Assembly: GCA_022428185.1 (NCBI GenBank)
Contig: JAKMCZ010000210.1
Span: 1-14,972 of the forward strand
DNA length: 14,972 nucleotides
Direction of reading: 5' to 3'
Origin: Alphaproteobacteria bacterium
GTDB lineage: Bacteria > Pseudomonadota > Alphaproteobacteria > RS24
Shown: in pieces, positions 1 through 7,823 of the stretch
Numbering within the stretch: position 1 is the stretch's first letter
How the letters are laid out: each line of letters starts with the position of its first letter
The notes under the pieces: generated by a model
Database searches by the model: none
What the model was told of the DNA's origin: nothing
What the model saw: only the letters and a program-made list of their open reading frames with translations
Program-made: the position numbers and the translations under genes

Positions 1-1
1 G

Positions 2-625
2 GTTTTAACCATACAAGGGGTCGAGCAGCTATCCGGCGCTGAGCATAATGTGACGCGCGACCGCATTGAAGCGGGTGCTTTCGCGCTGGCAGTCGCCGCC
101 ACGGGCGGTGATGTAACCTTAACCGGCATTGATGAAGCGGCACTTGGCGCGCTGGCACCTGCCATGCGGTTGGCCGGTGCCGATTTGACGGCGCAAGATA
201 ATGGCTTGCAAATTATCGGGCCGAAAGCGCGCCCGCAAGCCACGCCGATTACCACCGAGCCCTATCCCGGCTTCGCGACCGATTTACAAGCACCTTTCAT
301 GGGGCTGATGTGCTGCGCCGATGGGGTGTCGCGTATTCGCGAGACAATATTTGAAAACCGCTTCATGCATGTGCAGGAATTGGCGCGACTGGGCGCCGAT
401 ATTTCGCTTGAGGGCGACACGGCGATTGTTACCGGTGTTGATAAATTATATGGCGCGCCGGTGATGGCGACTGATTTACGCGCTTCGGTGACATTGGTGA
501 TTGCCGGTCTGATGGCTGAGGGCGAAACGCGCATTGCGCGCGTCTATCATCTTGATCGCGGCTATGAGCGTATCGAAGAGAAATTATCGGCGGTCGGCGC
601 GAAAATCTGGCGGGAAAAGAAATGA
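2..625 (+). CDS. murA: UDP-N-acetylglucosamine 1-carboxyvinyltransferase, C-terminal half (5' end outside window)
   Basis: MurA transfers enolpyruvate from PEP to UDP-GlcNAc, the first committed step of peptidoglycan synthesis, in the cytosol. Only the last 207 residues are here, about half of the usual ~420; the frame is open to the window edge, so the gene begins upstream. A GTG at 50 is internal, because clear MurA sequence lies before it (GVEQLSGAEHNVTRDRIEAG). The substrate-loop segment PYPGFATDLQ carries the conserved Asp equivalent to E. coli Asp305 (residue 94 of the visible part). ETIFENRFMHVQEL, VMATDLRAS and LDRGYERIEEKL follow, the last with the Arg equivalent to E. coli Arg397. 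The stop overlaps the next start in an ATGA, so the two are translationally coupled. Confidence 0.97.
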   Translation, partial: VLTIQGVEQLSGAEHNVTRDRIEAGAFALAVAATGGDVTLTGIDEAALGALAPAMRLAGADLTAQDNGLQIIGPKARPQATPITTEPYPGFATDLQAPFMGLMCCADGVSRIRETIFENRFMHVQELARLGADISLEGDTAIVTGVDKLYGAPVMATDLRASVTLVIAGLMAEGETRIARVYHLDRGYERIEEKLSAVGAKIWREKK

Positions 626-1053
626 GCTTGAAGCCGCTGAAACTTTACGGTCAGAGCAGCGCCGATGTTGAGGTTATCTCGACCTATTTGCAAGATGCGG
701 TGGCGCAATTGGGCGACATGGCCTATCTGGCAGATGAAAAGCGGTTTGTTTTACTGGCTAATCGCTTCTGCTGGGAAACTGAGGGCGCACCGATGCGGGT
801 GCGCTGTGCGCTGCAACTTGCCAATATTGTTTCCATAAGGCAAAAGAAGCTCAATCTCATGCGGCGCGAGGGCGTGGTGGCGCTTTTGGCAATAAATTTC
901 GAGCCGCAAAACCTGCCTGCCGGTGAGATAAATTTACAATTTGCCGGAGGCGGAGAGATAAGCTTGGCAGTTGAGGCCTGTGAGGCCATATTGGAAGATA
1001 TCACCGCGCCGTGGGCGGCAAATTCGCGCCCGCAGCACGATTTGGACGAGTAG
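622..1053 (+). CDS. DUF2948 family protein
   Basis: A 143-residue protein that I recognise as the DUF2948 family, of unknown function and found mainly in Alphaproteobacteria. Family-like features are an N-terminal LKLYGQSSADVEVISTYLQDA segment shortened here to its core (DVEVISTYLQDAV), the patch RFVLLANRFCWE, a Gly-rich turn FAGGGEISL, and an acidic helix EACEAILEDIT near the C-terminus. There is no signal peptide or membrane segment, so it is probably cytosolic. The ATG overlaps the murA stop by 4 bases, and hisD starts 10 bases after its stop, which points to one transcript. The family call is firm but no role can be read from the sequence. Confidence 0.9.
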   Translation: MSLKPLKLYGQSSADVEVISTYLQDAVAQLGDMAYLADEKRFVLLANRFCWETEGAPMRVRCALQLANIVSIRQKKLNLMRREGVVALLAINFEPQNLPAGEINLQFAGGGEISLAVEACEAILEDITAPWAANSRPQHDLDE

Positions 1054-1063
1054 TGGACAATCT

Positions 1064-2374
1064 ATGAGCTTTTTGCGCGCCCATATTGATGACAATGATT
1101 TTGCCGAGCGTTTTGTAGCGCTGCAATCGATGAAGCGTGAGCAATCGGTCGACGTCAATCAGGCGGTTGCGACGATTATCAACGATGTGCGCGCGCGCGG
1201 CGATGCTGCGCTTATCGCGTTAACCGAAAAATTTGACCGCCAAACATTGACTGCTGAAACACTACGCATCTCGCAAGCCGAAATTGACGCAGCGGTGGCG
1301 GCTTGTGACGGCGAAACCAAAGCGGCATTAGAACTGGCGGCGGGGCGTATCGCCGATTTTCACGCCCGCCAAAAGCCGGAAGATGAACGCTTTACCGATG
1401 CGGCGGGGGTTGAAATGGGCCATCGCTGGGGCGCGGTTGATGCGGCCGGTCTTTATGTGCCGGGTGGGCTTGCCAATTATCCATCTAGCGTGCTGATGAA
1501 TGCCATACCGGCGCGTGTGGCCGGAGTGCCGCGTATTGTCATGGTCGTGCCGACCCCTGATGGCGAGGTCAACCCGTTAGTGCTGGTCGCCGCCAAATTG
1601 GCCGGTGTCGATGAGATTTACCGCATTGGCGGCGCGCAAGCGGTCGCTGCTTTGGCTTATGGCACAGACAGTATCGAGCCGGTTAATGTGATTGTTGGGC
1701 CGGGAAATGCCTATGTTGCAGCCGCCAAGAGGCAGGTTTTCGGTCAGGTTGGCATTGATATGATTGCCGGCCCGTCAGAAATTTTAGTGGTTGCCGATGG
1801 TGAAAATGATCCGGCTTGGATGGCGGCTGATTTGCTGAGCCAAGCCGAGCATGATGAAGTCGCGCAGTCGATTTTCATTTGTGATGATAATGATTATGCC
1901 GATGCGGTCGCCGCAGCGGTCGAAAGTGCGCTTTTGACCTTACCGCGCCAAGCGATTGCGCGCGCTAGCTGGGAAAATTTCGGAGCCATTTTAGTGGTCA
2001 ATGATTTGACCGAGGAAGCGCCCGCTTTGGTCAATCAATTGGCACCCGAACATTTGGAACTGGCGGTCAGCCAGCCCGATGCATTGGCTGACAAAATTCG
2101 CCATGCCGGTGCGATATTTTTGGGTCGCCACACGCCCGAAGCGATAGGCGACTATATCGCCGGACCCAATCACGTTTTGCCGACGGCGCGCGCGGCCCGA
2201 TATGCGTCGGGATTATCGGTGCTTGATTTTATGAAACGGTCATCTTTGGTCAAATGCGACCCTGATGCACTGGCCGCCATCGGCCCGGCAGCGGTGCGTT
2301 TGGCCGAAGAAGAAGGGCTCGACGCGCATGGTCGCTCAATTTCCATTCGTCTAAATATGGGGCCGCGCGACTGA
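1064..2374 (+). CDS. hisD: Histidinol dehydrogenase
   Basis: HisD oxidises L-histidinol to L-histidine in two NAD-dependent steps, the end of histidine synthesis. The ATG at 1064 gives 436 residues, normal for the family; the same frame stays open upstream inside the DUF2948 gene, but starting there would add about 30 residues with no family likeness. Zinc ligands are visible as Gln260 and His263 (SQAEHDE), Asp363 (IGDYIAGPNH) and His422 (LDAHGRS). The general base/acid pair is Glu329-His330 (LAPEHLEL). The NAD-binding region includes YRIGGAQAVAALAYGT and VGPGNAYVA. It sits between two genes of unknown function in a tight operon rather than in a his cluster, a common alphaproteobacterial arrangement. 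The Shine-Dalgarno sequence is weak. Confidence 0.98.
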   Translation: MSFLRAHIDDNDFAERFVALQSMKREQSVDVNQAVATIINDVRARGDAALIALTEKFDRQTLTAETLRISQAEIDAAVAACDGETKAALELAAGRIADFHARQKPEDERFTDAAGVEMGHRWGAVDAAGLYVPGGLANYPSSVLMNAIPARVAGVPRIVMVVPTPDGEVNPLVLVAAKLAGVDEIYRIGGAQAVAALAYGTDSIEPVNVIVGPGNAYVAAAKRQVFGQVGIDMIAGPSEILVVADGENDPAWMAADLLSQAEHDEVAQSIFICDDNDYADAVAAAVESALLTLPRQAIARASWENFGAILVVNDLTEEAPALVNQLAPEHLELAVSQPDALADKIRHAGAIFLGRHTPEAIGDYIAGPNHVLPTARAARYASGLSVLDFMKRSSLVKCDPDALAAIGPAAVRLAEEEGLDAHGRSISIRLNMGPRD

Positions 2375-2863
2375 ATGGGCGCGTCGGGGCAAAGTGAGGG
2401 CGCGCGCATCGTCCATTTATCGCTCGATGATCCGGCTCTGGCGGCACGCAATGCCGATTTGGAACATGAACGCCGCGTCGCTATTTTTGATATTTTGGAA
2501 AATAATCATTTCGCGCTGGTCGATGGGCCTGAAGGGCCATATCGGTTGACCCTGTCGCTGGCTGATCGGGGGATTTTATTCGCCGTGTCGGATAAAGACG
2601 ATGCCGAATTGCGCCGCATTGAATTATCCATGACGCCGTTTCGCCGCAATATTCGCGACTATTTCATGATTTGCGAAAGTTATTTTGAAGCCATGCGCAA
2701 TGCCACACCGGAGCGGGTGGAAACCATTGATGGGGCGCGGCGCGCTTTGCACAATGAAAGCGCCGAACTTTTGAAAACCCGTCTGTCCGATAAGGTGGTG
2801 TTGGACGATGATACGGCGCGGCGATTATTTACCCTCATCTCAGTGCTGCAAATGCGGGGCTAA
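2375..2863 (+). CDS. UPF0262 family protein
   Basis: A 162-residue protein of the uncharacterised UPF0262 family, typical of Alphaproteobacteria and usually found next to hisD. Family-like segments are the N-terminal IVHLSLDD, EHERRVAIFDILENN, the central FRRNIRDYFMICESYFEA, and RRALHNESAELL followed by LFTLISVLQMRG at the C-terminus. The protein is mostly polar and rich in predicted helix, with no signal peptide or membrane span. Its ATG directly follows the hisD TGA with no gap, so translation is likely coupled to hisD. The function is unknown. The family call rests on the sequence and on its position. Confidence 0.9.
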   Translation: MGASGQSEGARIVHLSLDDPALAARNADLEHERRVAIFDILENNHFALVDGPEGPYRLTLSLADRGILFAVSDKDDAELRRIELSMTPFRRNIRDYFMICESYFEAMRNATPERVETIDGARRALHNESAELLKTRLSDKVVLDDDTARRLFTLISVLQMRG

Positions 2864-2956
2864 AGGGCTTTCGCAGCTTATCTGAAAATGGCAATAAAAA
2901 GGTTGATTTCTACGCCGCTCTTGGTCATTCTCCGGCAAATCTAATGAGTAGGACTT

Positions 2957-3175
2957 ATGGCTAAAGAAGAACTTCTGGAGTTTAACGCAACCGTGGTGGA
3001 GTTGCTGCCCAATGCGACGTTTCGTGTGAAACTGGAAAACGACCATGAAGTGATTGCCCACACTGCCGGTAAAATGCGTAAAAATCGTATTCGCGTACTG
3101 GCCGGTGACAAGGTTTTGGTGGAAATGACACCATATGACCTGACCAAGGGACGCATTACCTATCGCTTCAAATAA
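2957..3175 (+). CDS. infA: Translation initiation factor IF-1
   Basis: IF-1 is a one-domain OB-fold protein that binds the 30S A site and works with IF-2 and IF-3 in initiation. The 72-residue product matches the family in length and sequence: MAKEELLEFNATVVELLPNA at the start, then FRVKLENDHEV, HTAGKMRKNRIRVLAGDKV and VEMTPYDLTKGRITYRFK. A TAGGA element lies a few bases before the ATG. The 93-base gap after the UPF0262 gene leaves room for a promoter, but I saw no convincing one. maf begins 7 bases after the stop. Confidence 0.99.
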   Translation: MAKEELLEFNATVVELLPNATFRVKLENDHEVIAHTAGKMRKNRIRVLAGDKVLVEMTPYDLTKGRITYRFK

Positions 3176-3182
3176 ACAGCTT

Positions 3183-3752
3183 GTGTTGGCGAGTGCCAGC
3201 CCGCGACGGGTCGATTTGTTGGCGCAAATCGGCGTAACCCCGACGCTTATCAAGGCTGCCAATATAGACGAGACACCGCGTGCGCGCGAAGTGCCAAGCG
3301 CGTTAGCCAAACGTCTGGCTGAAGCAAAAGCGCAAAGCGTGGCGGCGCAAGAAAAACAGAGTTTGGTTTTGGCTGCCGATACGGTGGTTGCGGTCGGGCG
3401 GCGCATCTTGCCGAAGACCGAGACGGCTGATGCGGCGCGTCAATGTCTGGCGCTTATGTCGGGGCGCGGGCATCGTGTGCATAGCGGCGTATGTCTGATT
3501 GATGGTGAGCAACAATGGCTGCGTTGTGTCACCAGTCGGGTGCAGATGAAACGCTTGGCGCGCGAAGAGATAGAGGCATATCTCGGTAGCGGCGAATGGC
3601 AAGGCAAAGCCGGCGGGTATGCGATACAGGGCCGTGCGGCCGGTTTTATCAGCCAAATAATCGGCTCCTACAGCAATATTGTCGGTTTGCCCTTGTTTGA
3701 AACCGCCAATTTATTGCAAGCTGCCGGATATCGAGCAGCCTTAAATGACTGA
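3183..3752 (+). CDS. maf: Maf-family nucleotide pyrophosphatase (YhdE-like)
   Basis: Maf proteins hydrolyse non-canonical or excess nucleoside triphosphates to the monophosphate and pyrophosphate. Signature parts are ASASPRRVDLLAQIG at the N-terminus, LAKRLAEAKA, the catalytic Asp in LAADTVV (Asp66), and GKAGGYAIQG plus GSYSNIVGLPL near the C-terminus. The GGYAIQG form points to the dTTP/UTP (YhdE) subgroup rather than the m7GTP (YceF) subgroup. The start is uncertain. The only standard start codon that keeps the ASASPRR motif is GTG 3183 (a TTG follows at 3186), and it has no Shine-Dalgarno sequence; the frame is open back to a TGA at 3141 inside infA. Translation may depend on reinitiation after infA. 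Confidence 0.95.
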   Translation: MLASASPRRVDLLAQIGVTPTLIKAANIDETPRAREVPSALAKRLAEAKAQSVAAQEKQSLVLAADTVVAVGRRILPKTETADAARQCLALMSGRGHRVHSGVCLIDGEQQWLRCVTSRVQMKRLAREEIEAYLGSGEWQGKAGGYAIQGRAAGFISQIIGSYSNIVGLPLFETANLLQAAGYRAALND

Positions 3753-3797
3753 TGAGAATTGATAATCACCGAAGCGGTGTCGAAAGAGTAGCAAATC

Positions 3798-5033
3798 ATG
3801 GCGCATGAAATTTTTATGAGTGTTGAAAATGGCCTGCTGCGCGTGGCGCAGATTGAAGACGGGGTGTTGACCGGCATTCAGGCAGCGCCGCTCGGCAAGA
3901 GCGAGAGCGAAGCGGCGGGCATGGTCGGGCAGATTTATCTGGCCCGGGTTGAGCGCGTGGTTGAGCGTTTACAGGCCGCTTTTGTCGATATCGGGTTTGA
4001 TAAAAGCGGTTTTTTGGGTGCGCGTGAAGCGCGCGCGCTGGTGCCTGATGCGACACGCGACACACCGATTGAAGATTGTGTCGAAGCCGGTGACACGGTT
4101 CTGGTGCAGGTCACGCGCCCGCCGCAGGGCGACAAAGGTACTCAAGTGACCGCCGATGTGACCTTAGCCGGACGCGGCGTGGTGCTGACACCGTGCCGCT
4201 CGCGCATATCGGTTTCGCGACAAATCGAAGATGAGGCTGAGCGCGCCCGACTGACCGATTTGGCGGAGAAAATCCGTCAAGGGGACGGGGTTGATGCGGT
4301 CACGGTTGAGGGCATGGACGGGCCCTCAGGCTGGGTGCTGCGCACGGCCGCTGAAGGGCAAGAGATTGAGCCATTGGCAGCCGATATGGTTAATGTTGCC
4401 GAACAATGGGAGCAATTATTGGAGCGCGCTGAAAATGTCGAACCGCCAAGCCTTATTCACCAAGATTTGGGTGCGGTCGAAAAAGCAATGCGCGATTTGG
4501 TGCGCGCTGACACTAAAGCTGTGGTGGTTGAGGGAGCGGCGACTATGGCGGTGGCTAAGGGCTTTATGCGCGAACATATGGCCGCATTGGCCGATGTTCT
4601 GTCGCCCGCTGATGAGGGCGAGATATTGTTTGACCGCCATGATGTGGCCGGGCAATTGGAAAAAGCGCTGTCGCCGCGTGTCGAATTGGCGAGCGGCGCA
4701 TGGTTAATGATTGAAGCGACCGAGGCGATGACCACGATTGATGTCAATTCAGGCGCTGCTGAGGGTGACGCGCTGGCGGTCAATATGGAAGCGGCTGCGG
4801 TCATTGCCAAACAGGTTCGACTGCGCGCTGTGGGCGGTCTGATTGCCATTGATTTCATTGATATGACCGAAGAGGCAGGCCATGAGGCGGTGCTGAAAGC
4901 GCTTGATGAGGGGTTTGACGGGGATAAAAACGCCGTGCGCATTGGACCAATGTCAGAGTTTAGCGTTGTTGAAATGACCCGCCGGCGCGATGTGATGACG
5001 CTCTCGCAAGCGCTCTCGCAAAGTGTTCAATAG
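3798..5033 (+). CDS. rng: RNase E/G family endoribonuclease, short form without zinc-link
   Basis: RNase E/G enzymes cut single-stranded, A/U-rich RNA during rRNA maturation and mRNA decay. The 411 residues contain the S1 domain (about 38-125; GMVGQIYLARVERV, LQAAFVDIGFDKSGFLG), the 5'-sensor/RNase H-like region and the DNase I-like catalytic part. The catalytic metal ligands appear as Asp315 (MTTIDVNSG) and the Asp of AIDFIDM (352 or 355). The chain stops soon after VEMTRRRDVM, where RNase E and G continue with a CPxCxG zinc-link and, in RNase G, a further C-terminal domain. E. coli RNase G is about 489 residues. Short forms beside yacG are common in Alphaproteobacteria, so this is probably a natural variant, not a broken gene. 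The ATG has only a weak GAG upstream. Confidence 0.93.
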   Translation: MAHEIFMSVENGLLRVAQIEDGVLTGIQAAPLGKSESEAAGMVGQIYLARVERVVERLQAAFVDIGFDKSGFLGAREARALVPDATRDTPIEDCVEAGDTVLVQVTRPPQGDKGTQVTADVTLAGRGVVLTPCRSRISVSRQIEDEAERARLTDLAEKIRQGDGVDAVTVEGMDGPSGWVLRTAAEGQEIEPLAADMVNVAEQWEQLLERAENVEPPSLIHQDLGAVEKAMRDLVRADTKAVVVEGAATMAVAKGFMREHMAALADVLSPADEGEILFDRHDVAGQLEKALSPRVELASGAWLMIEATEAMTTIDVNSGAAEGDALAVNMEAAAVIAKQVRLRAVGGLIAIDFIDMTEEAGHEAVLKALDEGFDGDKNAVRIGPMSEFSVVEMTRRRDVMTLSQALSQSVQ

Positions 5034-5056
5034 GTGTTCAGCAGACGGAGACCGAA

Positions 5057-5257
5057 ATGTCCAAATGTCCGATTTGCCGGAAACTTGATAGCGTCAAAAA
5101 ATTTCGCCCGTTTTGTTCAAAGCGGTGCGCCGATGTGGATTTGCATCGTTGGATGGGCGGCCAATATGCGGTTCCGGCGGTCGAGCCGCCCGATGATTTC
5201 GATGGCGAGATTGAAGCCGCATTGGCCGAGCAAGAGCCGCCCGACAAGCTGCATTAA
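5057..5257 (+). CDS. yacG: DNA gyrase inhibitor YacG, zinc-ribbon protein
   Basis: YacG is a small zinc protein; the E. coli member binds GyrB and inhibits gyrase. The 66-residue product has the four zinc cysteines Cys4, Cys7, Cys20 and Cys24 (KCPICRK and FRPFCSKRCADVDLHRW), then a YAVP segment and an acidic, Pro-rich tail (EPPDDFDGEIEAALAEQEPP). The start is set by GGAG at 5047-5050, six bases before the ATG. It follows the RNase E/G gene by 23 bases in another frame, probably on the same transcript. This is the normal alphaproteobacterial position, just before tRNA-Phe. Confidence 0.96.
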   Translation: MSKCPICRKLDSVKKFRPFCSKRCADVDLHRWMGGQYAVPAVEPPDDFDGEIEAALAEQEPPDKLH

Positions 5258-5273
5258 GGCGCATGCGGGTGTC

Positions 5274-5302
5274 TAGACAGTCGCATTTGCATGGCCTATA
5301 AA
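5274..5302 (+). promoter_or_regulatory. Likely sigma-70 promoter for tRNA-Phe
   Basis: TAGACA at 5274-5279 and TATAAA at 5297-5302 are separated by exactly 17 bases. That would place the transcription start near 5309, about 30 bases before the tRNA. The -35 box differs from TTGACA at one base and the -10 box from TATAAT at one. A dedicated promoter for this tRNA is plausible, but the call rests on sequence alone. Confidence 0.5.
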
Positions 5303-5339
5303 CGCCTCACTTCAAGAAGAGCACGCGCTTTTTTTCGAG

Positions 5340-5415
<76 letters not shown>

Positions 5416-5470
5416 CTTATTTTAATGTTTTCAGATAAAAGCTGACACAACTTCTCGCAAAGGCGCGCCC

Positions 5471-7315
5471 ATGTCCCTCATCGCGGCAGAAAAACTTCGC
5501 AATATTGCTATCATCGCTCACGTTGACCACGGCAAAACCACCCTGATTGATGCGATTTTGAAACAGACCGGTCTGTTTCGTGACAATCAAGCTGTCGATG
5601 AGCGGTTGATGGATAGCGGTGATTTGGAAAAAGAGCGCGGCATTACCATTCTCGCCAAACCCACATCGGTGGTTTGGAATGATACGCGCATCAATATTAT
5701 CGATACGCCGGGCCATGCCGATTTCGGCGGTGAGGTAGAGCGCGTATTGGATATGGCAGATGGCGTGATTTTGCTGACCGACGCGGCGGAAGGGCCGATG
5801 CCGCAAACAAAATTTGTGCTTGGCAAGGCGTTGGCTCAAGGGCTGCGCCCGATTGTCGTTATCAATAAAGTTGATCGCGCCGATGGCCGCCCCGATGAGG
5901 TGATTGACGAAGTTTTTGACCTGTTTGTTTCGCTGGATGCAACATCAGAGCAACTGGATTTTCCGGTGCTTTACGCGTCGGGCCGCGATGGTTGGTGCGC
6001 CGCTGAATTGGAAGATGCGCGTGATAATTTGCATCCGCTGCTCGATTTGGTGCTGGCGCATGTGCCGCCACCCATGGTCGAACCCGATAAGCCATTTGCC
6101 ATGCTGGCAACACTTTTGGATAGCGATCCTTATATTGGTCGCTGCCTCACCGGTCGGGTATTGCAAGGCACCGCTAAGGTCAATGCGTCGGTCAAGGCCA
6201 TTGATTTGAACGGTGCGCAAGTCGAAACCGGACGGTTGACCAAATTATTGCGCTTTGAAGGGACCAAACGTGTGCCGGTCGAGGAAGTGCAAGCCGGTGA
6301 TTTGATTTGCATTGCCGGACTGACCAAAGCCTCAGTAGCCGATACGATTGGTGACCCCGCCATTACCGACGCGCTGGCCTCAACACCGATTGACCCGCCA
6401 ACCATGTCGGTCACCATCACTGTTAATGACAGCCCGTTTGCCGGCACGGAAGGCAAGAAAGTGACCTCCACGGTTATTCGCGACCGCTTGCTGGCGGAAG
6501 TGGAAACCAATGTCGCGATTACGTTTGCCGAGAGCGGCAATAAAGATGCGTTTGAAATTGGCGGGCGCGGCGAGTTGCAATTGGGCGTGTTAATCGAAAC
6601 CATGCGTCGCGAAGGTTTTGAGATGAATGTGTCGCGCCCGAAAGTGCTTATCCGCACTGAGAACGGCCAGAAAATGGAGCCGGTCGAAGAAGTAACCATT
6701 GATGTCGATGAAGAATTTTCGTCCACCGTGGTCGACAGCATGAACCGCCGCAAAGCACAAATGATGGATATGCGCACCGCCGGGGCGGGCAAAACGCGAA
6801 TGGTTTTTCATGCCCCGTCGCGCGGCCTCATCGGCTACCAAAGTCGCTTTTTGACGCAAACCCGGGGTACTGGCGTGTTGAACCGCGTGTTTCACGATTA
6901 CGCGCCTTATAGCGGCGATATTGAAGGTCGGCGCAATGGCGCGCTGATTGCCAGTGAGACCGGCACGGCGGTGGCCTATGCAATCTTTAATCTGCAAGAC
7001 CGGGGTGTGATGTTTATTGACCCACAAACCCCGGTTTACCAGGGCATGATTGTCGGCGAGCATAGCCGCGACAATGATTTGGAAATTAATGTGCTGAAGG
7101 GCAAAAAGCTGACCAATGTGCGGGCCTCAGGCGCTGATGAAGCGGTCACATTGACCCCGCCGCGCCTTATGTCGCTTGAGGATATGATGGCCTATGTCGA
7201 ATTTGACGAGCTGTTGGAAGTCACGCCGCAAAGCCTGCGCCTTAGAAAGCGCTACCTCCTCGAACATGAACGCAAAAAGTTTCGCCGCCAATTGGAAGAA
7301 GAAGGCGAACTGTAA
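5471..7315 (+). CDS. typA: Translational GTPase TypA/BipA
   Basis: TypA (BipA) is a ribosome-binding GTPase related to EF-G, involved in ribosome assembly and stress adaptation. The 614-residue product has the normal length. G motifs are clear: AHVDHGKTTL (P-loop, residues 16-25), DTPGHADFGGEVERV (G3, about 77-91) and NKVDR (G4, near 131). Domain II follows, then the EF-G-like domains III and V, with GRGELQLGVLIETMRREG, APSRGLIGYQSRFLT and the BipA-specific C-terminal part ending LLEHERKKFRRQLEEEGEL. AAAGG at 5459-5463 serves the ATG at 5471. It is separated from tRNA-Phe by 55 bases with no evident terminator and converges on the thioesterase gene, with 11 bases between stops. Confidence 0.98.
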   Translation: MSLIAAEKLRNIAIIAHVDHGKTTLIDAILKQTGLFRDNQAVDERLMDSGDLEKERGITILAKPTSVVWNDTRINIIDTPGHADFGGEVERVLDMADGVILLTDAAEGPMPQTKFVLGKALAQGLRPIVVINKVDRADGRPDEVIDEVFDLFVSLDATSEQLDFPVLYASGRDGWCAAELEDARDNLHPLLDLVLAHVPPPMVEPDKPFAMLATLLDSDPYIGRCLTGRVLQGTAKVNASVKAIDLNGAQVETGRLTKLLRFEGTKRVPVEEVQAGDLICIAGLTKASVADTIGDPAITDALASTPIDPPTMSVTITVNDSPFAGTEGKKVTSTVIRDRLLAEVETNVAITFAESGNKDAFEIGGRGELQLGVLIETMRREGFEMNVSRPKVLIRTENGQKMEPVEEVTIDVDEEFSSTVVDSMNRRKAQMMDMRTAGAGKTRMVFHAPSRGLIGYQSRFLTQTRGTGVLNRVFHDYAPYSGDIEGRRNGALIASETGTAVAYAIFNLQDRGVMFIDPQTPVYQGMIVGEHSRDNDLEINVLKGKKLTNVRASGADEAVTLTPPRLMSLEDMMAYVEFDELLEVTPQSLRLRKRYLLEHERKKFRRQLEEEGEL

Positions 7316-7326
7316 GCCGCGCGTTC

Positions 7327-7776
7327 TTAGCCGCCCATAAAATTACGAATGGCGTAATTGGTCGTGGTCTGTGCCACCAGCGTGTCGTTCTCATCTTTCA
7401 ATGCAGCCACTAAAGTAAAATCATAGCGCCCGTCCTTATCAAGCGCGGTGTTCATTTCATCGGCTTGCGCTTGGGTAAATGTGGTCTCAGCCGTGACCGA
7501 TGTCATGGCCGGGGCTTTAAATTCAATTTTCAAATCACGCACGACGGGTTGAAATTTTTCCGGCTTGGCGAGATGGCGCATCGGCACCAATCCGCCGAGA
7601 AACTCACCACAAGCGAACAAATAGGCGGCGTGCATCATCTGCACATGGTTTTGCGTTTCCGGCCCCAAAGTCACCCTTGCTTTGAAAATCTCATCAGCTG
7701 ACAAAATTTCCAGCCCTGCCGAGCGATACAGGCCGTATTTTTCGCGAATGGAGGCCGACATTTTTTCCAAATCCAT
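7327..7776 (-). CDS. Hotdog-fold thioesterase-like protein (PaaI/DUF4442 type)
   Basis: A 149-residue protein resembling PaaI/DUF4442-like hotdog thioesterases, which hydrolyse acyl-CoA or related thioesters. The long central helix segment NHVQMMHAAYLFACGEFLGG has the usual Asn-His followed by a Gly-Gly end, then strands VVRDLKIEFKAPAM, VTAETTFTQ, YDFTLVAALKDENDTLVAQTTTNYAIR. The substrate cannot be told. The start at 7776 is chosen because TAAGGAGA lies 7 bases upstream; a longer open frame reaches 7833 but has no such site. It is the last gene of a - strand set with the CoA-ester lyase, which fits an acyl-CoA role. Confidence 0.75.
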   Translation of the reverse strand: MDLEKMSASIREKYGLYRSAGLEILSADEIFKARVTLGPETQNHVQMMHAAYLFACGEFLGGLVPMRHLAKPEKFQPVVRDLKIEFKAPAMTSVTAETTFTQAQADEMNTALDKDGRYDFTLVAALKDENDTLVAQTTTNYAIRNFMGG

Positions 7777-7782
7777 TTCATG

Positions 7783-7790
7783 TCTCCTTA
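7783..7790 (-). promoter_or_regulatory. Ribosome binding site of the thioesterase-like gene
   Basis: On the - strand this reads TAAGGAGA, nearly the full anti-Shine-Dalgarno complement, with 7 bases from AGGAG to the ATG at 7776. It fixes the start and rules out a longer N-terminus. Another ATG two bases nearer is in a different frame. Confidence 0.75.
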
Positions 7791-7823
7791 AATGACGCAA
7801 ACAGAATAATGATTGCCTCAAAT

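Noticed and set aside
2900..2935. TTGATT followed 17 bases later by CATTCT as a possible infA promoter.
   Set aside because: The -10 match is too poor to separate from chance.
3767..3779. Small hairpin CACCG-AAG-CGGTG upstream of the RNase E/G gene, considered as an autoregulatory leader element.
   Set aside because: Only 5 base pairs with a 3-base loop; no likeness to the known rne 5' UTR elements and no support beyond position.
5034..5276. A second open frame overlapping yacG, rich in Arg and Ser.
   Set aside because: It is a shifted reading of yacG, which has the ribosome site, the zinc cysteines and family likeness.
6130..6792. A long - strand open frame (220 codons) inside typA.
   Set aside because: It is antisense to a well-conserved typA region, has no ribosome site, and its composition is that of a mirrored coding frame.
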